A DNA stretch of 64,000 nucleotides from Megaustenia siamemsis (taxonomy: Eukaryota > Mollusca > Gastropoda > Stylommatophora > Ariophantidae). The position numbers and the translations under genes are program-made. The notes under the pieces were generated by a model. That model ran no database searches. It saw nothing but the letters and a program-made list of their open reading frames with translations, and had not been told where the DNA came from. The stretch's first letter is position 1. The number at the start of each line of letters is the position of its first letter. The stretch covers positions 43,450,261 through 43,514,260 of the forward strand of contig JAVIAB010000008.1 of NCBI GenBank assembly GCA_032433765.1. The letters are read 5' to 3'. This document shows positions 34,556 through 45,669 of this stretch, piece by piece.

Positions 34556-34816
34556 ATGGAAGGAGATGGAAAGAAAGAAAGATATAAGGAATTAGAACTA
34601 CAATTAACAGAATTTTGTAGTCAAAGTGCTGATACTATCAACACCATTAAAGGAAAGTTGTGCACAATGAATTCAACATTAGCAAGCCACAAAAACAGAG
34701 ATTACGCCAGAATTCATCAAAAAGGAGAGACGCCAGAAGCAATTTATCTCTCGTACGTATTGTGTACAGCCACCACGAGCGGGCGAGCGGAGAATGTAGA
34801 CCATACAGCTCGATAA
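34556..34816 (+). CDS. Unrecognised 86-codon open frame
   Basis: Begins MEGDGKKERYKELELQL and continues with a Cys/Ser-containing acidic helix-like stretch. It is one of the few non-repeat frames in the window. No domain recognised, no start context or splice signals examined beyond the frame itself. It may be a piece of a decayed element rather than a gene. Confidence 0.15.
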   Translation: MEGDGKKERYKELELQLTEFCSQSADTINTIKGKLCTMNSTLASHKNRDYARIHQKGETPEAIYLSYVLCTATTSGRAENVDHTAR

Positions 34817-34819
34817 CAT

Positions 34820-35860
34820 CCTTTTGTTGGTCCAGAAAATAAGGGGAAAAAAAGAATGTCATTAATATATTTAAAAATATTGTATATGCTTTTTCTTCTT
34901 CATTCTATTCCTCCTTTCTTGCCTTCTTTCTCTACATTCTTCTTCTTTTACTGCTGCTTCGATGTAATCTCTTTTTTCTTTTACTTGTTCCAAATGATCA
35001 TTTTCTTTACCATCTTCTTTATTCTTGTTCTTTCTTTGTCTTCTTCTTCCACATCTTGTTCTTCTTCCTTTGTTGTTGATACTGCTATTACTACTATTAC
35101 TATTATTATTACTCATCATCATAACCAGACCACATGTCCTTCGGAATAGGTTATACCCGTACGTATGCAATACAGATGCATGGGAAAAAGTGCGCATACT
35201 GCATACATACCCAGAAGTAAACACACCTAGGTCCGTGTGCATACACAAAGCACAAAGCATAGATCAGAAGAATACAGGGTATCCGAAAAGATGAAAGAGT
35301 GAGATGTCTCAGAGTGGGGTTCACTAAGAACATGTAAAAGGCCAGGAGGCCTCCTGAGTGAGGGATCGAGGTAGAAAAAGAGCAAACCTGGAGGACGAAA
35401 AGTCCGTATGACCGATTACGGAATAGAAGATTCTTAAGTACATAAAAAATTTCACATAAAAATGACATACCATGAAGATTTGTGTGTATAGTGCAAACTA
35501 GTTTCCGTAGGATAGTGAAACTTTCCTAATTTGTTCAGAAGTGGATATATTTACTTGGAAACACATTTCCAGCACTGTTGGATTAACATTCACACCCATT
35601 TTTGGTAGGTGAGTACCAATTTTTATATTAAAAATTAATTGTTTAAATAAATTATTAATTGCTTAAATTCTTATCCTTCATTTTTTTTTCCAAATTATTG
35701 TTTCTGATTATGAATCTGTGTCCTTTTCCCTTCAATTTGATGCCTAATTTATATGTCTATGACTTTTTATAGTAAAAATATGAAAGATTTAGTGAAAGAA
35801 GTATTTTTCAGGAAAATAACTGGCAAAACAGTAGTGACTGGGTAGAAAAACTACGGTCAT
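34820..35860. other. No gene recognised
   Basis: Includes a CTT/ATT-rich stretch (34890-35130) with low-complexity translations. Nothing identifiable otherwise. Confidence 0.5.
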
Positions 35861-35861
35861 T

Positions 35862-36268
35862 AAGAGTTAAGAACAATAGCAAGAACAATAAGAAAATAAC
35901 CTCTACAGAGATGAAATGTATTAGACGAATGACAGGAAACAGTCTGAGAGATAAGATCAGAAATGAAGAACTGAGAAAAAAGCTAGGAATAGCCCCAGCC
36001 ATAGAATATATAAGGAAACAACAGATAAAATGGTTCGGCCACGTGACAAGGCAGAAAGAACAAAACACAACACAACGAGCCTTCAACAAACGCTGCGAGA
36101 ACAACAGACCCAAGGGTCGACCACGAAAAAGATGGATCGATGGAATATTAGAAGCACTAGGAAACATAACAGCAGCAGAGGCGAACAGAAGAGCAAAAGA
36201 CCGCAAATTATATCTCTCCTCGACGCTGAAAGGCAGATGAGGAAGGAAAGAGGAAGAAGAAGAAGATT
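35862..36268 (+). mobile_element. L-A LINE 3' end
   Basis: The frame 35911-36240 reads MKCIRRMTGNSLRDKIR, KKLGIAPAIEYIRKQQIKWF, GHVTRQKEQNTTQRAFNKR, KGRPRKRWIDGILEALGNI and EANRRAKDRKLYLSSTLKG, then a stop and a GGAAGAAGAAGAAGA tail. It is the cleanest example of the L-A C-terminus (109 codons without a break), but it lacks the RT domain. A Penelope-like fragment begins right after it. Confidence 0.85.
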
Positions 36269-36299
36269 AAGAGTTAAGGCATGGTTCGTATCTTTGACA

Positions 36300-37175
36300 T
36301 AGGAGAGAAGGCTGGGCACAATTAGAACGATGGAACAATGGGTTGGAAAGTTTATCTAGACCGCATTCCAGACTTCCCTTCTATGTCAAAACACAATATC
36401 ACAATTATTGCGTCTTCGTCGACATCAGTCAGGATGACCAGGATTTCCGCCAACAGGCTCACCTTATGTTAGGCCTCTTTAACCGTCGGCTTTATCCAAA
36501 TTCGATCATCTTATCTGCCTTCAAACGGGCCCTCCTTATCTCTCGTCCTGAGGCACTCACTCCTTCCAACCGCCTTCCATTTGAGAGAACAATTCTCACC
36601 CTCACCTATCATCCTCACAAATTAGCTGTTGTGAGAATACTCAACCGTTACCGTTCCATTCTCCAGTCTGATCTCAACACTCGTCTACTTTTCCGTGATC
36701 CCGCTATGGTCGCCTTTCATCCCGACAAGAATTTGATAATTATTTTGGTCAGAAGCCGTCTCCCTCGCTCTGACCATAAACACTTAAGTACGGTCCCCTG
36801 TGGACGTAGCTGTATTACCTGCGTTTATGTGCACCGCATTGACTCCCTAACGTCTTATTCCCTAACGGACGGTTAGAGATCAAGGAGGGTTTCACAAGTG
36901 TGTCCCGCAATATCATTTATGTCATTATATGGCAACGAATTCACATGACTTATATTGACGAGTCTGGGAGACGTTTAGTGGAAAGATTTTGTGAACACCT
37001 TCGGGATGTTCCTCAGACTTCAATTCTTCAGACCAACAACGACACCCGTATCACTGGGTTTGTCATTTGCCACTCCGACGACCGCAGCCGGTTCGCCTTG
37101 GAGAATCCCTTCATAATCCAATTAGGCTCGCTGACGCCACGAGGTATGAATGTATCACACTCATACATATAGTTC
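36300..37175 (+). mobile_element. Penelope-like element, RT C-terminus plus GIY-YIG domain
   Basis: The frame 36343-36873 reads LPFERTILTLTYHPHKLAVV, RILNRYRSILQSDLNTRLLF and DPAMVAFHPDKNLIIILVRS, followed by a Cys cluster (TVPCGRSCITCVYVH). A second frame (from about 36880) continues GFTSVSRNIIYVIIWQRIHM, TYIDESGRRLVERFCEHLRD and a CHSDDRSRFAL end. This is the post-RT linker with a zinc-finger-like motif followed by the GIY-YIG endonuclease of Penelope-like elements. One frameshift lies at about 36870. The YIG glycine has become Asp (YID), so the nuclease would be impaired. The RT core is missing. Confidence 0.8.
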
Positions 37176-37540
37176 CCTGTATACAAAATGAATATCTGCC
37201 AGTACGGCAATGGACACCAGTACACGGCTGCCTGTGTGAAAAGAGAAACGCGAAGAACTTATATTCATGCACTGTTCATTCCCTCAGGACTTCGCAAAAG
37301 TTTTACTGTGCTTTAAAACAAACACAAATCTATGAGAAATATTGATTTATTTTTGTTGTCTTCAGTCTAACAAACACATTATGTTCTGTTTTGTTGTTGT
37401 TTGTGAATTTTCTGCGCGCTGTTAAAATACTCGTGTCTCTTAATTTGTTTGTTTGACTCGGAAGTGTTCATATCAAACAAATATTCTATTATCGTATTGT
37501 TATTGCCTTGTTCTTTCAATTATTCTTGCAGTCAGCATGT
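37176..37540. other. No gene recognised
   Basis: Spacer between the Penelope-like fragment and the next L-A copy; may include PLE 3' non-coding sequence. Confidence 0.45.
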
Positions 37541-37544
37541 CATA

Positions 37545-38325
37545 TCACAGTTCAAATACTTATGTTCGCAGACGACCACCAAGCACTGACCACACAAAAA
37601 ATACAAGACACGTAAGAACACCTAGACAGACTTAACAGAGTCGATGAAACAACATAATATGAAAATTAACATAAACAAGACAGAAGTAATGACGATATCA
37701 AAAGCAATACAAGACACCAACGTAACGATAGATGGCAATATTCTAAAACAAGTGAGGAATTCAATACGTAAGCAACACCCTGACATATAACATGCAAGCA
37801 ATATAAATAGACACAAGATGTAACAAAGCTTGTCAAGTTATTGAGCAGACCTCACCACTACTGTCGAACAAAGAAGTAACGTTAGAAGCGAAGCGAGCTA
37901 TTTATAAGACTTTATTTATCCCAATGTTGTGCTACCTGTGCCAGATATGGACCTTAGACTCAAGAACTATTAGAACAATAACCACCACAGAAATGAAGTG
38001 TGTGGGACTCTTGGCAGGAAACAGCCTCGGAGATAAAATCAGAATTGAAATTACGAAAAAGACTCGGAACGGAACCAGCTATTAAATACGTAAAGCGACA
38101 ATAGATCAGGTGGTTCGTCCATGTGATAAGACACAAAGAATTAAATCTAACACAAGTGGCCAACAAATGATACGAGTTCACCAGTCCAGGAGGCCGACCA
38201 AAAAAAAAAGGTGGATAAACGGAATACTAGAAACACTCGGAGATATAAGAGCAGAAGAGGTCAATAGAGGTGCAAGAAACTGCGAACCATATCTTCCCTC
38301 GGCGCCAAAAGGCAAATGAGGAAAT
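37545..38325 (+). mobile_element. L-A LINE fragment with FADD motif, decayed
   Basis: ILMFADDHQALT (FADD encoded at 37565-37576) starts a broken frame. NMKININKTEVMTIS, a shifted KYLGS region, PMLCYLCQIWTLDS, the TGNS block, and a KRWINGILETLGD region at 38210-38260 follow, then ARNCEPYLPSAPKGK and a GAGGAAATAAAGAAAG tail. At least four frameshifts are needed. Older than the copies at 11039 and 35862. Confidence 0.8.
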
Positions 38326-38930
38326 AAAGAAAGATACTCAGTCATAGAACAGAAGTATTTCATGAAAACAGATGTTGTATGATAGATAGATCAATGAGGG
38401 GCAAAGGTTTTAGAAGCAGTTCCGAACTAGCCCATGCTGTAGACGGATGACTGGGTCTTAAGGTGCTAAGGACAATGCATCTGGTCCGGAAATACTAGGG
38501 CTCATATGAGGGATAAATATTATATCTGGGAGAAAATATAAGGGAAAATAATAAGACTTAGGGAGAAAGTAATAAAAGATATGATCTAATGATAAATTGG
38601 GGAGAATCAACAAGGCTCGGGATCAAATAAAAAGGATTACGGAGAGGTGATAGGAATTGGATGGAAAATAATAGGAGTTAGGGGAGAAGTAGAAGGGATT
38701 GCGGGAAAAGTAAGAGTGGTTGGGGGAGAAGTTAAGGTTTTTTTTTTTTGGGGGGGGAATAGGATTTGGGGGGGGGGTGGAGTAATAGGAATTAGAGGGG
38801 AAATATTAGGAGTTAGGGGAGAAGTAGAAGAGGCTCGAGAAAAGTAATAGGGCTAGAGGAGTAGTCATGTGACTTCTGGAGATGCAGTGGGGCTTGGTGG
38901 AGAAGTAATACGGCTTGGGGTAGATGTAAT
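38326..38930. other. Degenerate AGTAATAGGA/GGAGAAGT-rich spacer
   Basis: From about 38520 short purine-rich GGGGAGAAGTAATAGGG motifs recur, grading into the regular array that follows. A G-run of 8-9 lies at 38751-38778. No gene recognised. Confidence 0.5.
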
Positions 38931-39345
38931 ACAACATAGGGGAGAAGTAATACGACTTCTGGTAGAAGTAATACAACATGGGGAGAAGTAATACTACTTC
39001 TGGTAGAAGTAATACAACATGGGGAGAAGTAATACTACTTCTGGTAGAAGTAATACAACATAGGGGAGAAGTAATACGACTTCTGGTAGAAGTAATACAA
39101 CATGGGGAGAAGTAATACTACTTGGAGGAGAAATAATATGGTTTGTGGGAGAAGTGATATGGTTGGAGAGAAGTAATAGAGCTTTTGAGAGAAGCAATAT
39201 GATGTGTGGAAGAAGTAATAGATCTTCGAGATAAATAGTAAAGCTTGGGAGATAAGTAATATAGCTTAGGAAGAAGTAATAGTAAATGTTTTGGGGAAAG
39301 AAGTGATACACCTTAAAGGAGAAGTAATGAGGCTTGGGAGAAGTA
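38931..39345 (+). repeat. 41-bp minisatellite in a degenerate 18-20-bp array
   Basis: CTTCTGGTAGAAGTAATACA plus ACATGGGGAGAAGTAATACTA repeats about five times at 38950-39125. Flanking sequence to 39345 has diverged AGAAGTAATA units. Minus-strand Leu-rich frames are artefacts. Confidence 0.85.
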
Positions 39346-39754
39346 CATAAAATAGGTGGCTTTCAGTGCCACTAAAAAAATCTAAAAAACGAGGAAAATA
39401 AATCTATCTTTTTCTTGTCGTGAACACATACAATTAACAATTCCGACGTCTGGCACGAGGCTGGTGCCTGTTCAGCCGTCACACAGAGCAACATAAAAAA
39501 AAGCACACACAATCAGAAGAAAAAAAATATGTTCAGGACCCCACATGGTTCTTTCTAAGGCAGAAATTTCCAAAGAATTAGAAAGAGAAAAAGTAGAACT
39601 TAACACGGTCGCTGGAGACGGCATAGTGTCGTCGGTCTTTTGACAACCAAATCGGTAGAGTAGTTTTTGCACTTATCCCATGACATTTAACACTTTAGCT
39701 GGGCTGGCCCTTCACATGCGTAGCCCGTCTGAAGTGTTATATCTGTCTCCCAAT

Positions 39755-40475
39755 TCAGTAGATTCGAGATTATTAAGAATTGAGATAGGTAGAATTGGAT
39801 GGAAAGAAAGGAAAACAAACGATGAAGTCTTACAAGAACTAAAACTGATAAGAGAACTACTAAACACAATTCAATTGGGGGCCTCGGTAGCCTAGTTGGG
39901 AAAACCACCCGACTAGACTAGCGACGTTCGGACAACCCGTGTTCGATTCCCGCTGGGAGCAGTGTGAATTGTACTCTAGTAAAATTAAAATTGTAAAAAT
40001 AAAAAAAAAATACCCCCACGGTCGACCCAGCCGTTGGCAGAAATGGGTACCAGGGTATTATCCTGGGAAGGTGAGGAATGTCGCTTCGCATCTGAGTTTC
40101 GATGCTTGAGGCGACACTATACAGAAATATCCGAACATTTCTGGATAGGCGGCCGAGCACATATGGGTGTAAACTCGCGTGCTAAGACGCCGGTTCAAGT
40201 CTCGTACTTTACCTTTACTTTACAATTCAAACAAGACAAATGCGATTTTCGGGCCATGTTAAAAGACACAACAGCCTACTAAAAGTAATCTTGAAGGGGA
40301 AAATACAAGGTAAAAGAGGCAGAGGCAGACTAAGACTTACATGGACGAGTAACATCAAAGATGGACAAATTAGCCTATGACAAATTGCACCATCAAAGCA
40401 AGAGACAGAGCAGAATGGCGCTCCATGGTAGCCAACCTTCGTTGCGGAGATGGCACTCGATGATGAATCACTGAG
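39755..40475 (+). mobile_element. L-C LINE 3' end, interrupted by SINE-A
   Basis: The left half (39755-39873) reads RIGWKERKTNDEVLQELK and RELLNTIQ. The right half (40222-40475) resumes TRQMRFSGHVKRHNSLLK, then a KRGRGRLRLTW block, and a GATGGCACTCGATGATGAAT tail. It matches the uninterrupted copy at 46738-47192 across the junction. The frame is broken near the end. Confidence 0.8.
39874..40221 (+). mobile_element. SINE-A inserted in L-C, with target duplication
   Basis: A box TAGCCTAGTTGG at 39887-39898; B box GTTCGATTCCC at 39940-39950. The body has GTGTGAATTGTACTC, an A-run, GGTCGACCCAGCCGTTGGC, GGGTACCAGGGTATTATCC and CGGTTCAAGTCTCGTACTTT. It ends in a TTTACC-type tail. Perfect 9-bp duplication ACAATTCAA at 39865-39873 and 40222-40230. 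Deleting the SINE and one duplication restores the L-C sequence seen at 46738-47192. Confidence 0.92.
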
Positions 40476-40572
40476 AACAGGATGTCTGGTAAAATTGGAG
40501 TTTTTGTTTAAACTATAGGAACTAGCATAAATATGTGGAGTGGACACGGTTAGACGCGAGTTAGTTAACCAA

Positions 40573-40846
40573 ACGAAAAGTAAAGGTTCCCTGAACGCCT
40601 TGCTAGGCGATTGGGGAATATGATGTTAGTGACCATATTTTTATATGACCACAGCACATTTTGGGTGATGTTGTCGGAATAACACCAGGACGCTTTTCTT
40701 CCCAGAAAAATCTCTGGTACCCCTTTTTTATGAGTGGGTTAACCCCGGAGCTTTGTCGATACGAAAAAATCTGCTACGACTGGAGATTGAACCCGAGCTT
40801 TTCTGATAAGGGTGCGAGCACACTAACCACTCAGCCACCGTGTCTT
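40573..40846 (-). mobile_element. SINE-B-related copy
   Basis: On the minus strand GTGGCTGAGTGGTTAGTGTG carries the A box TGGCTGAGTGG, and GGTTCAATCTC serves as the B box. The body has the TGGTACCAG-like, AACACCAT and AACGCC landmarks of SINE-B but is clearly diverged from the 26738 copy. Its 5' end touches the first unit of the 27-bp array. Confidence 0.65.
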
Positions 40847-40848
40847 CG

Positions 40849-42712
40849 GTTAGTGGAGGAATGAAACAACTCTCGGTTGGTGGAGGAATTAAATAACTGT
40901 CGGTTGGTGGAGGAATGAAATAACTGTCGGTTAGTGGAGGAATGAAATAACTGTCGGTTGGTGGAGGAATGAAATAACTGTCGGTTAGTGGAGGAATGAA
41001 GCAACTGTCGGTTGTGGAGGAATGAAATAACTGTCGGTTAGTAGAGGAATGAAATAACTGTCGGTTAGTGGAGGAATGAAATAACTGTCGGTTAGTGGAG
41101 GAATGAAGCAACTGTCGGTTGGTGGAGGAATGAAATAACTGTCGGTTAGTAGAGGAATGAAATAACTGTCGGTTAGTGGAGGAATGAAATAACTGTTGGT
41201 TCGTGAAGGAATGAAATAACTGTCGGTTGGTGGAGGAATGAAATAACTGTCGGTTAGTGGAGGAATTAATAACTGTCGGTTGGTGGAGGAATGAAATAAC
41301 TGTCGGTTGGTGGAGGAATGAAATAACTGTCGGCTGGTGGAGGAATGAAATAACTGTCGGTTAGTGGAGGAATGAAATAACTGTCGGTTCGTGGAGGAAT
41401 GAAATAAGCTTCGGTTAGTAGAGGAATGAAATAACTGTCGGTTTGTGGAGGAATGAAATAACTGTCGTTAGTAGAGGAATGAAATAACTGTCGGTTAGTG
41501 GAGGAATGAAATAACTGTCGGGTAGTAAAGGAATGAAATAACTGTCGGTTTGTGGAGGAATGAAATAACTGTCGGTTCGTGGAGGAATGAAAAAACTGTC
41601 GGTTCGTGGAGGAATGAATAACTGTCGGTTTGTGGAGGAATGAAACAACTGTCGGCTGGTGGAGGAATGAAATAACTGTCGGTTAGTGGAGGAATGAAAT
41701 AACTGTCGGTTTGTGGAGGAATGAAATAACTGTCGGTTAGTGGAGGAATGAAATAATTGTCGGTTAGTGAAGGAATGAAATAACTGTCGGTTAGTGGGAA
41801 TGAAATAACTGTCGGTTAGTGGAGGAATGAAATAACTGTCGGTTAGTGGAGAAATGAAATACTGTCGGCTGGTGGAGGAATGAAATAACTGTCGGTTGGT
41901 GGAGGAATGAAATAACTGTCGGTTGGTGGAGGAATGAAATAACTGTCGGTTAGTGGAGAAATGAAATAACTGTCGGTTGGTGGAGGAATGAAATAACTGT
42001 CGGTTAGTGGAGGAATGAAATAACTGTCGGTTAGTGGAGAAATGAAATAACTGTCGGCTGTGGAGAATGAAATAACTGTCGGTTGGTGGAGGAATGAAAT
42101 AACTGTCGGTTGGTGGAGGAATGAAATAACTGTAGGTTAGTGGAGGAATGAAATAACTGTCGGCTGGTGGAGGAATGAAATAACTGTCGGTTAGTGGAGG
42201 TATGAAATAACTGCCGGTTGGTGGAGGAATGAAATAACTGTCGGTTAGTGGAGAAATGAAATAACTGTCGGCTGGTGGAGGAATGAAATAACTGTCGGTT
42301 AGTGGATGAATGAAATAACTGTCGGTTAGTGGAGGAATGAAATAACTGTCGGTTTGTGGAGGAATGAAATAACTGTCGGTTGGTGGAGGAATGAAATAAC
42401 TGTCGGTTGGTGGAGGAATGAAATAACTGTCGGTTAGTGGAGGAATGAAATAACTGTCGGCTGGTGGAGGAATGAAATAACTGTCGGTTAGTGGAGGTAT
42501 GAATAACTGTCGGTTGGTGGAGGAATGAAATGACTGTCGGTTAGTGTAGAAATGAAATAACTGTCGGCTGGTGGAGGAATGAAATAACTGTCGGTTAGTG
42601 GAGGAATGAAATAACTGTTGGTTAGTGGAGGAATGAAATAACTGTCGGTTTGTGGAGGAATGAATAACTGTCGGTTAGTGGAGGAATGAAATAACTGTCG
42701 GTTAGTGGAAAA
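40849..42712 (+). repeat. 27-bp minisatellite, about 69 units
   Basis: The unit is CGGTTAGTGGAGGAATGAAA plus TAACTGT. Variants GGTTGG, GGCTGG, GGTTTG and GGTTCG plus GAGAAATG define longer blocks: the series CGGCTGG, then GAGGTATG, then GAGAAATG, then CGGCTGG occurs at about 42162 and again at about 42457, a block of about 11 units. Single-base losses break the minus-strand frames (FIPPLTDSY). Confidence 0.95.
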
Positions 42713-43236
42713 ATGGGGGGGGGGGGGTGAGGGGAAGATAACTTGCGGTTTATGATAGATGATAGAGCGGGGTGGAGCAAAGGTACTGAAGGTTTATGGA
42801 AGGAAAAGTTGGGGGGGGGGTAAATAACTAAAGGTTTGTGGAAGGAAGGTTAAGTGGGGGGGGGATTAATAAGGAGGTTTTGTGAAGGTTTAGGTGGGGG
42901 GGGAATAAACAACTGAAGTTTGTGGAAGGTTTTAGGTAGGGGGGGGATAAATAAGTGGAGGTTTGTAGAAGCTTGGTGGGGGGGGAAATAATGGAGGTTT
43001 GTGGAAGATTGGTGGGGAGGGGGAATAAATAAGTGGAGGTTTGTGGAGGTTTAGATGGGGGGGGGAATAAATAACTGAAGGTTGGTGGAAGGTTTAGGTG
43101 GGGGGGGGGAAATAAATACTGAAGGTTTGTGGAAGGTTAGGTGGGGGGGGGAATAAGTAACTGAAGGTTTGTGGAAGGTTTAGGTGGGGGGGGGGAATAA
43201 ATAAGTGGAGGTTTGTGGAAGGTTAGGTGGGGGGGG
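42713..43236 (+). repeat. G-run-containing minisatellite ending at the assembly gap
   Basis: About ten units of 42-55 bp: GGAGGTTTGTGGAAGGTT, TAGGTGG plus a run of 7-11 G, then AATAAATAACTGAA. The poly(G) runs make G-quadruplexes plausible and may explain why the assembly stops here. Confidence 0.85.
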
Positions 43237-43336
43237 NNNNNNNNNNNNNNNNNNNNNNNNNNNNNNNNNNNNNNNNNNNNNNNNNNNNNNNNNNNNNNNN
43301 NNNNNNNNNNNNNNNNNNNNNNNNNNNNNNNNNNNN
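43237..43336. other. Assembly gap (100 N)
   Basis: Exactly 100 N, a conventional placeholder length, so the true size is unknown. It begins within a poly(G) run. Open frames spanning it are meaningless. Confidence 0.99.
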
Positions 43337-43936
43337 TATACCAAACAAACATATTCACATAACACGCATTAAAATGCAACTTTTAAAATTAAACTACCAA
43401 CCGCGGCACATTATAGTCAGTTTCCAGTGTTTAGTTTTAGTCACTACGTAATAACAAGAGCACATTTTTCTTCTTTGTATACTTTGTTCTTTGCGTGTCA
43501 TCACTGCACCAATTCACACAATAAGTAGACGAACCGAGTTCTTCCCATACTAAAAGAAGAGAACGAAACACACACTCGATATATTCTTCATCGAAGACCA
43601 AAATATATAAGAGGATTTAGTGGTCTGGCTTTGAGAATAGCAGTCGGGCAAGTTCCAACATAACGACGACTCAAATTAGAGAACAAGAAATCGGTCATGA
43701 ATTATTGATGATTAGGAAATTGATTTATTAATCGGATAACCAGCCAGTCGATAACGTTCTGAATGTATTGCAACCGACAGGAGTTAGCTGTGCCTAGCTC
43801 AATGTGTTTCTGCTTTCTTTACAAACATGTGAGGTATGTTTAGTCTTTTCAAACAAGAGAAGTGTGAAATCGAAGAGGATTGAAGAAATAGGAGATTGGA
43901 GAAGTTGAACGTTCAGATGAGGAGAAATATGGATTT
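43337..43936. other. No gene recognised
   Basis: Right flank of the gap; does not contain the G-rich units, so the array ends inside the gap. Nothing identifiable. Confidence 0.5.
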
Positions 43937-44640
43937 TGGAGGTGTGAAAAGTACACGTGCTTGGAGTGGTAGTAATGTTTGAAGAAGGAGTATATAGATA
44001 CATAGAGACTGATTAATTTGTAGCTTAATCAACATTCCTCATTGGCACGAGTTTGGAGTTGTCATGTTTGAAGAAGGAGTGGATAGATACATAGAGACTG
44101 ATTAATTTGTAGTTTAATCAACATTCCTCATTGTACAAGTTTGGAGTGGTAGTATGTTTGAAGAAAGAGTAGATAGATACATACAGACTGATTAATTGTA
44201 GCTTAATCAATATTCCTCATTGCACGAGTTTGGAGTGGATAGATAAACAGAGACTGATTAATTTGTAGTTTAATCAACATTCATCATTGCACGAGTTTGG
44301 AGTGGTAGTAATGTTTGAAGAAAGAGTAGATAGATACATACAGACTGATTAATTTGTAGCTTAATCAATATTCTCTCATTGCACGAGTTTGGAGTTGTAA
44401 TGTTTGAAGAAGGAGTGGATAGAAAAATAGAGACTGATTAATTTGTAGTTTAATCAACATTCCTCATTGTACGAGTTTGGAGTGGTAGTAATGTTTGAAG
44501 GAGTAGATAGATACATAGAGACTGATTAATTTGTAGCTTGATCAACATTCCTCATTGCACGAGTCTGGAGTGGTAGTAATGTTTGAAGAAGGAGTAGATA
44601 GATACATAGAGACATAGATATTTGTAGTTTAATCGACAGG
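43937..44640 (-). repeat. Satellite of 8 units derived from the L-E LINE 3' end
   Basis: Units of 62-103 bp. On the minus strand they run CGTGCAATGAGGAATG, TTGATTAAACTACAAATTAA, TCAGTCTCTATGTATCTATC, TACTCCTTCTTCAAACATTA, CTACCACTCCAAACT. The adjacent LINE end reads CGTGCAATGAGGATGG, then TCGATTAAACTACAAATATC and TATGTCTCTATGTATCTATC in the same order. The array is therefore a tandem amplification of the LINE tail. Confidence 0.8.
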
Positions 44641-44840
44641 CCATCCTCATTGCACGTCGGACAAGTCCATAAGTGCTTACATGTTCTTCTAAGTACATTT
44701 CCCAACACGTAGCGACTAACGACACTGGTATTATGTTGGTATACAAGCCTTGTTTTAGTGTCCTGCGCATCGATCCCATCTGACATCTCCTATCTTGACA
44801 TGATGCTCGTGCAGTCTGTCCATGGTTGCGCAGATTCAGT
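44640..44840 (-). mobile_element. L-E LINE 3' end
   Basis: The minus strand reads MDRLHEHHVKIGDVRWDRCAG, then, in shifted frames, RRTCKHLWTCPTCNEDGLSI. It matches the copy at 53232-53795 (KVGTARNEKLSGRVRRLIN, RRGSEHLWTCSECNDDGP). This C-terminus follows an RNase H domain in L-E. At least two frameshifts. Confidence 0.7.
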
Positions 44841-45184
44841 CGTCTGTTTTTGTTTTTTTTTCAGTCGATCTTTCGTCCAGTGTCTCTGAGGGAATTCAGA
44901 ATGTCAGGGAGGGCCGTCACTCCTCCACTTTATACAATAGCCAAACTGGCAATCTTGTCAACTCTCTCACAAGCGCCGTGGGCCAAGCAAGTCCTCTCTA
45001 GGTAAGCCCTGTAGGCGAATCAGACAGGGGGGACATGTCGAAATTTAAAATATTTTATAGATGGGTTATATAGAAGGAATTATTTTGTTTCAAAAGTGGA
45101 GAAAATTGAAGGCAATATCTCATAAATGGCTTTGTCAATGAGTAATTATCTATCTCTTCCTCCTCTTACTCTTCTACCTCCTTC
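44841..45184. other. No gene recognised
   Basis: Possible further decayed L-E sequence near 44841-44930; the rest shows nothing identifiable. Confidence 0.4.
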
Positions 45185-45185
45185 T

Positions 45186-45223
<38 letters not shown>

Positions 45224-45660
45224 AATCATAATCATCATCATCATCTCATCAAGTACCGGGCCTGCTGGCGTAGGTGATCATGTCTCTCCACAACTTTCGA
45301 TCTCGACAGTTATTTATCATTTTTGCTATTCACCTTCTGCCAAGCCATTCTCTTAAACTGTCTGTTATCTTTTCTCTTTGTTTGCCTCTATCTCTTCGTC
45401 TCTCAATTTTCCCAGTTGTCACAATAATTCCAGCTGTTCCCTTCTCATTACATGGCCAAAAAATGATGATTGTTTCTTCCTAATATTGGAATTTAGCTCT
45501 CTTTTTTGCTTTGGTATCTTTCGGAACGTTTCATTACTCTTCTTAGCTCCATGGTATTTTCAACATTCTTCTATAAAACCACATTTCTACAGACTCCAGT
45601 GATTTTCTTGTCTGTTGTCCTATGTCCATGATTCACATCCATATGTTAAGACTGGCTCTA
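45185..45660 (-). mobile_element. L-B LINE 3' end with long ATG tail
   Basis: The plus strand starts with (ATC)n at 45188-45246, the reverse complement of an ATG/GAT tail. The L-B C-terminus follows (AGTACCGGGCCTGCTGGCGT, CTCCACAACTTTCGATCTCG, GCCAAGCCATTCTCTTAAAC), and then the upstream NIRKKQS and LRIPW-type coding region. It is parallel to 62110-62560. Frames are broken. The longest tail-like microsatellite of the L-B copies here. Confidence 0.8.
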
Positions 45661-45669
45661 CATAACATT

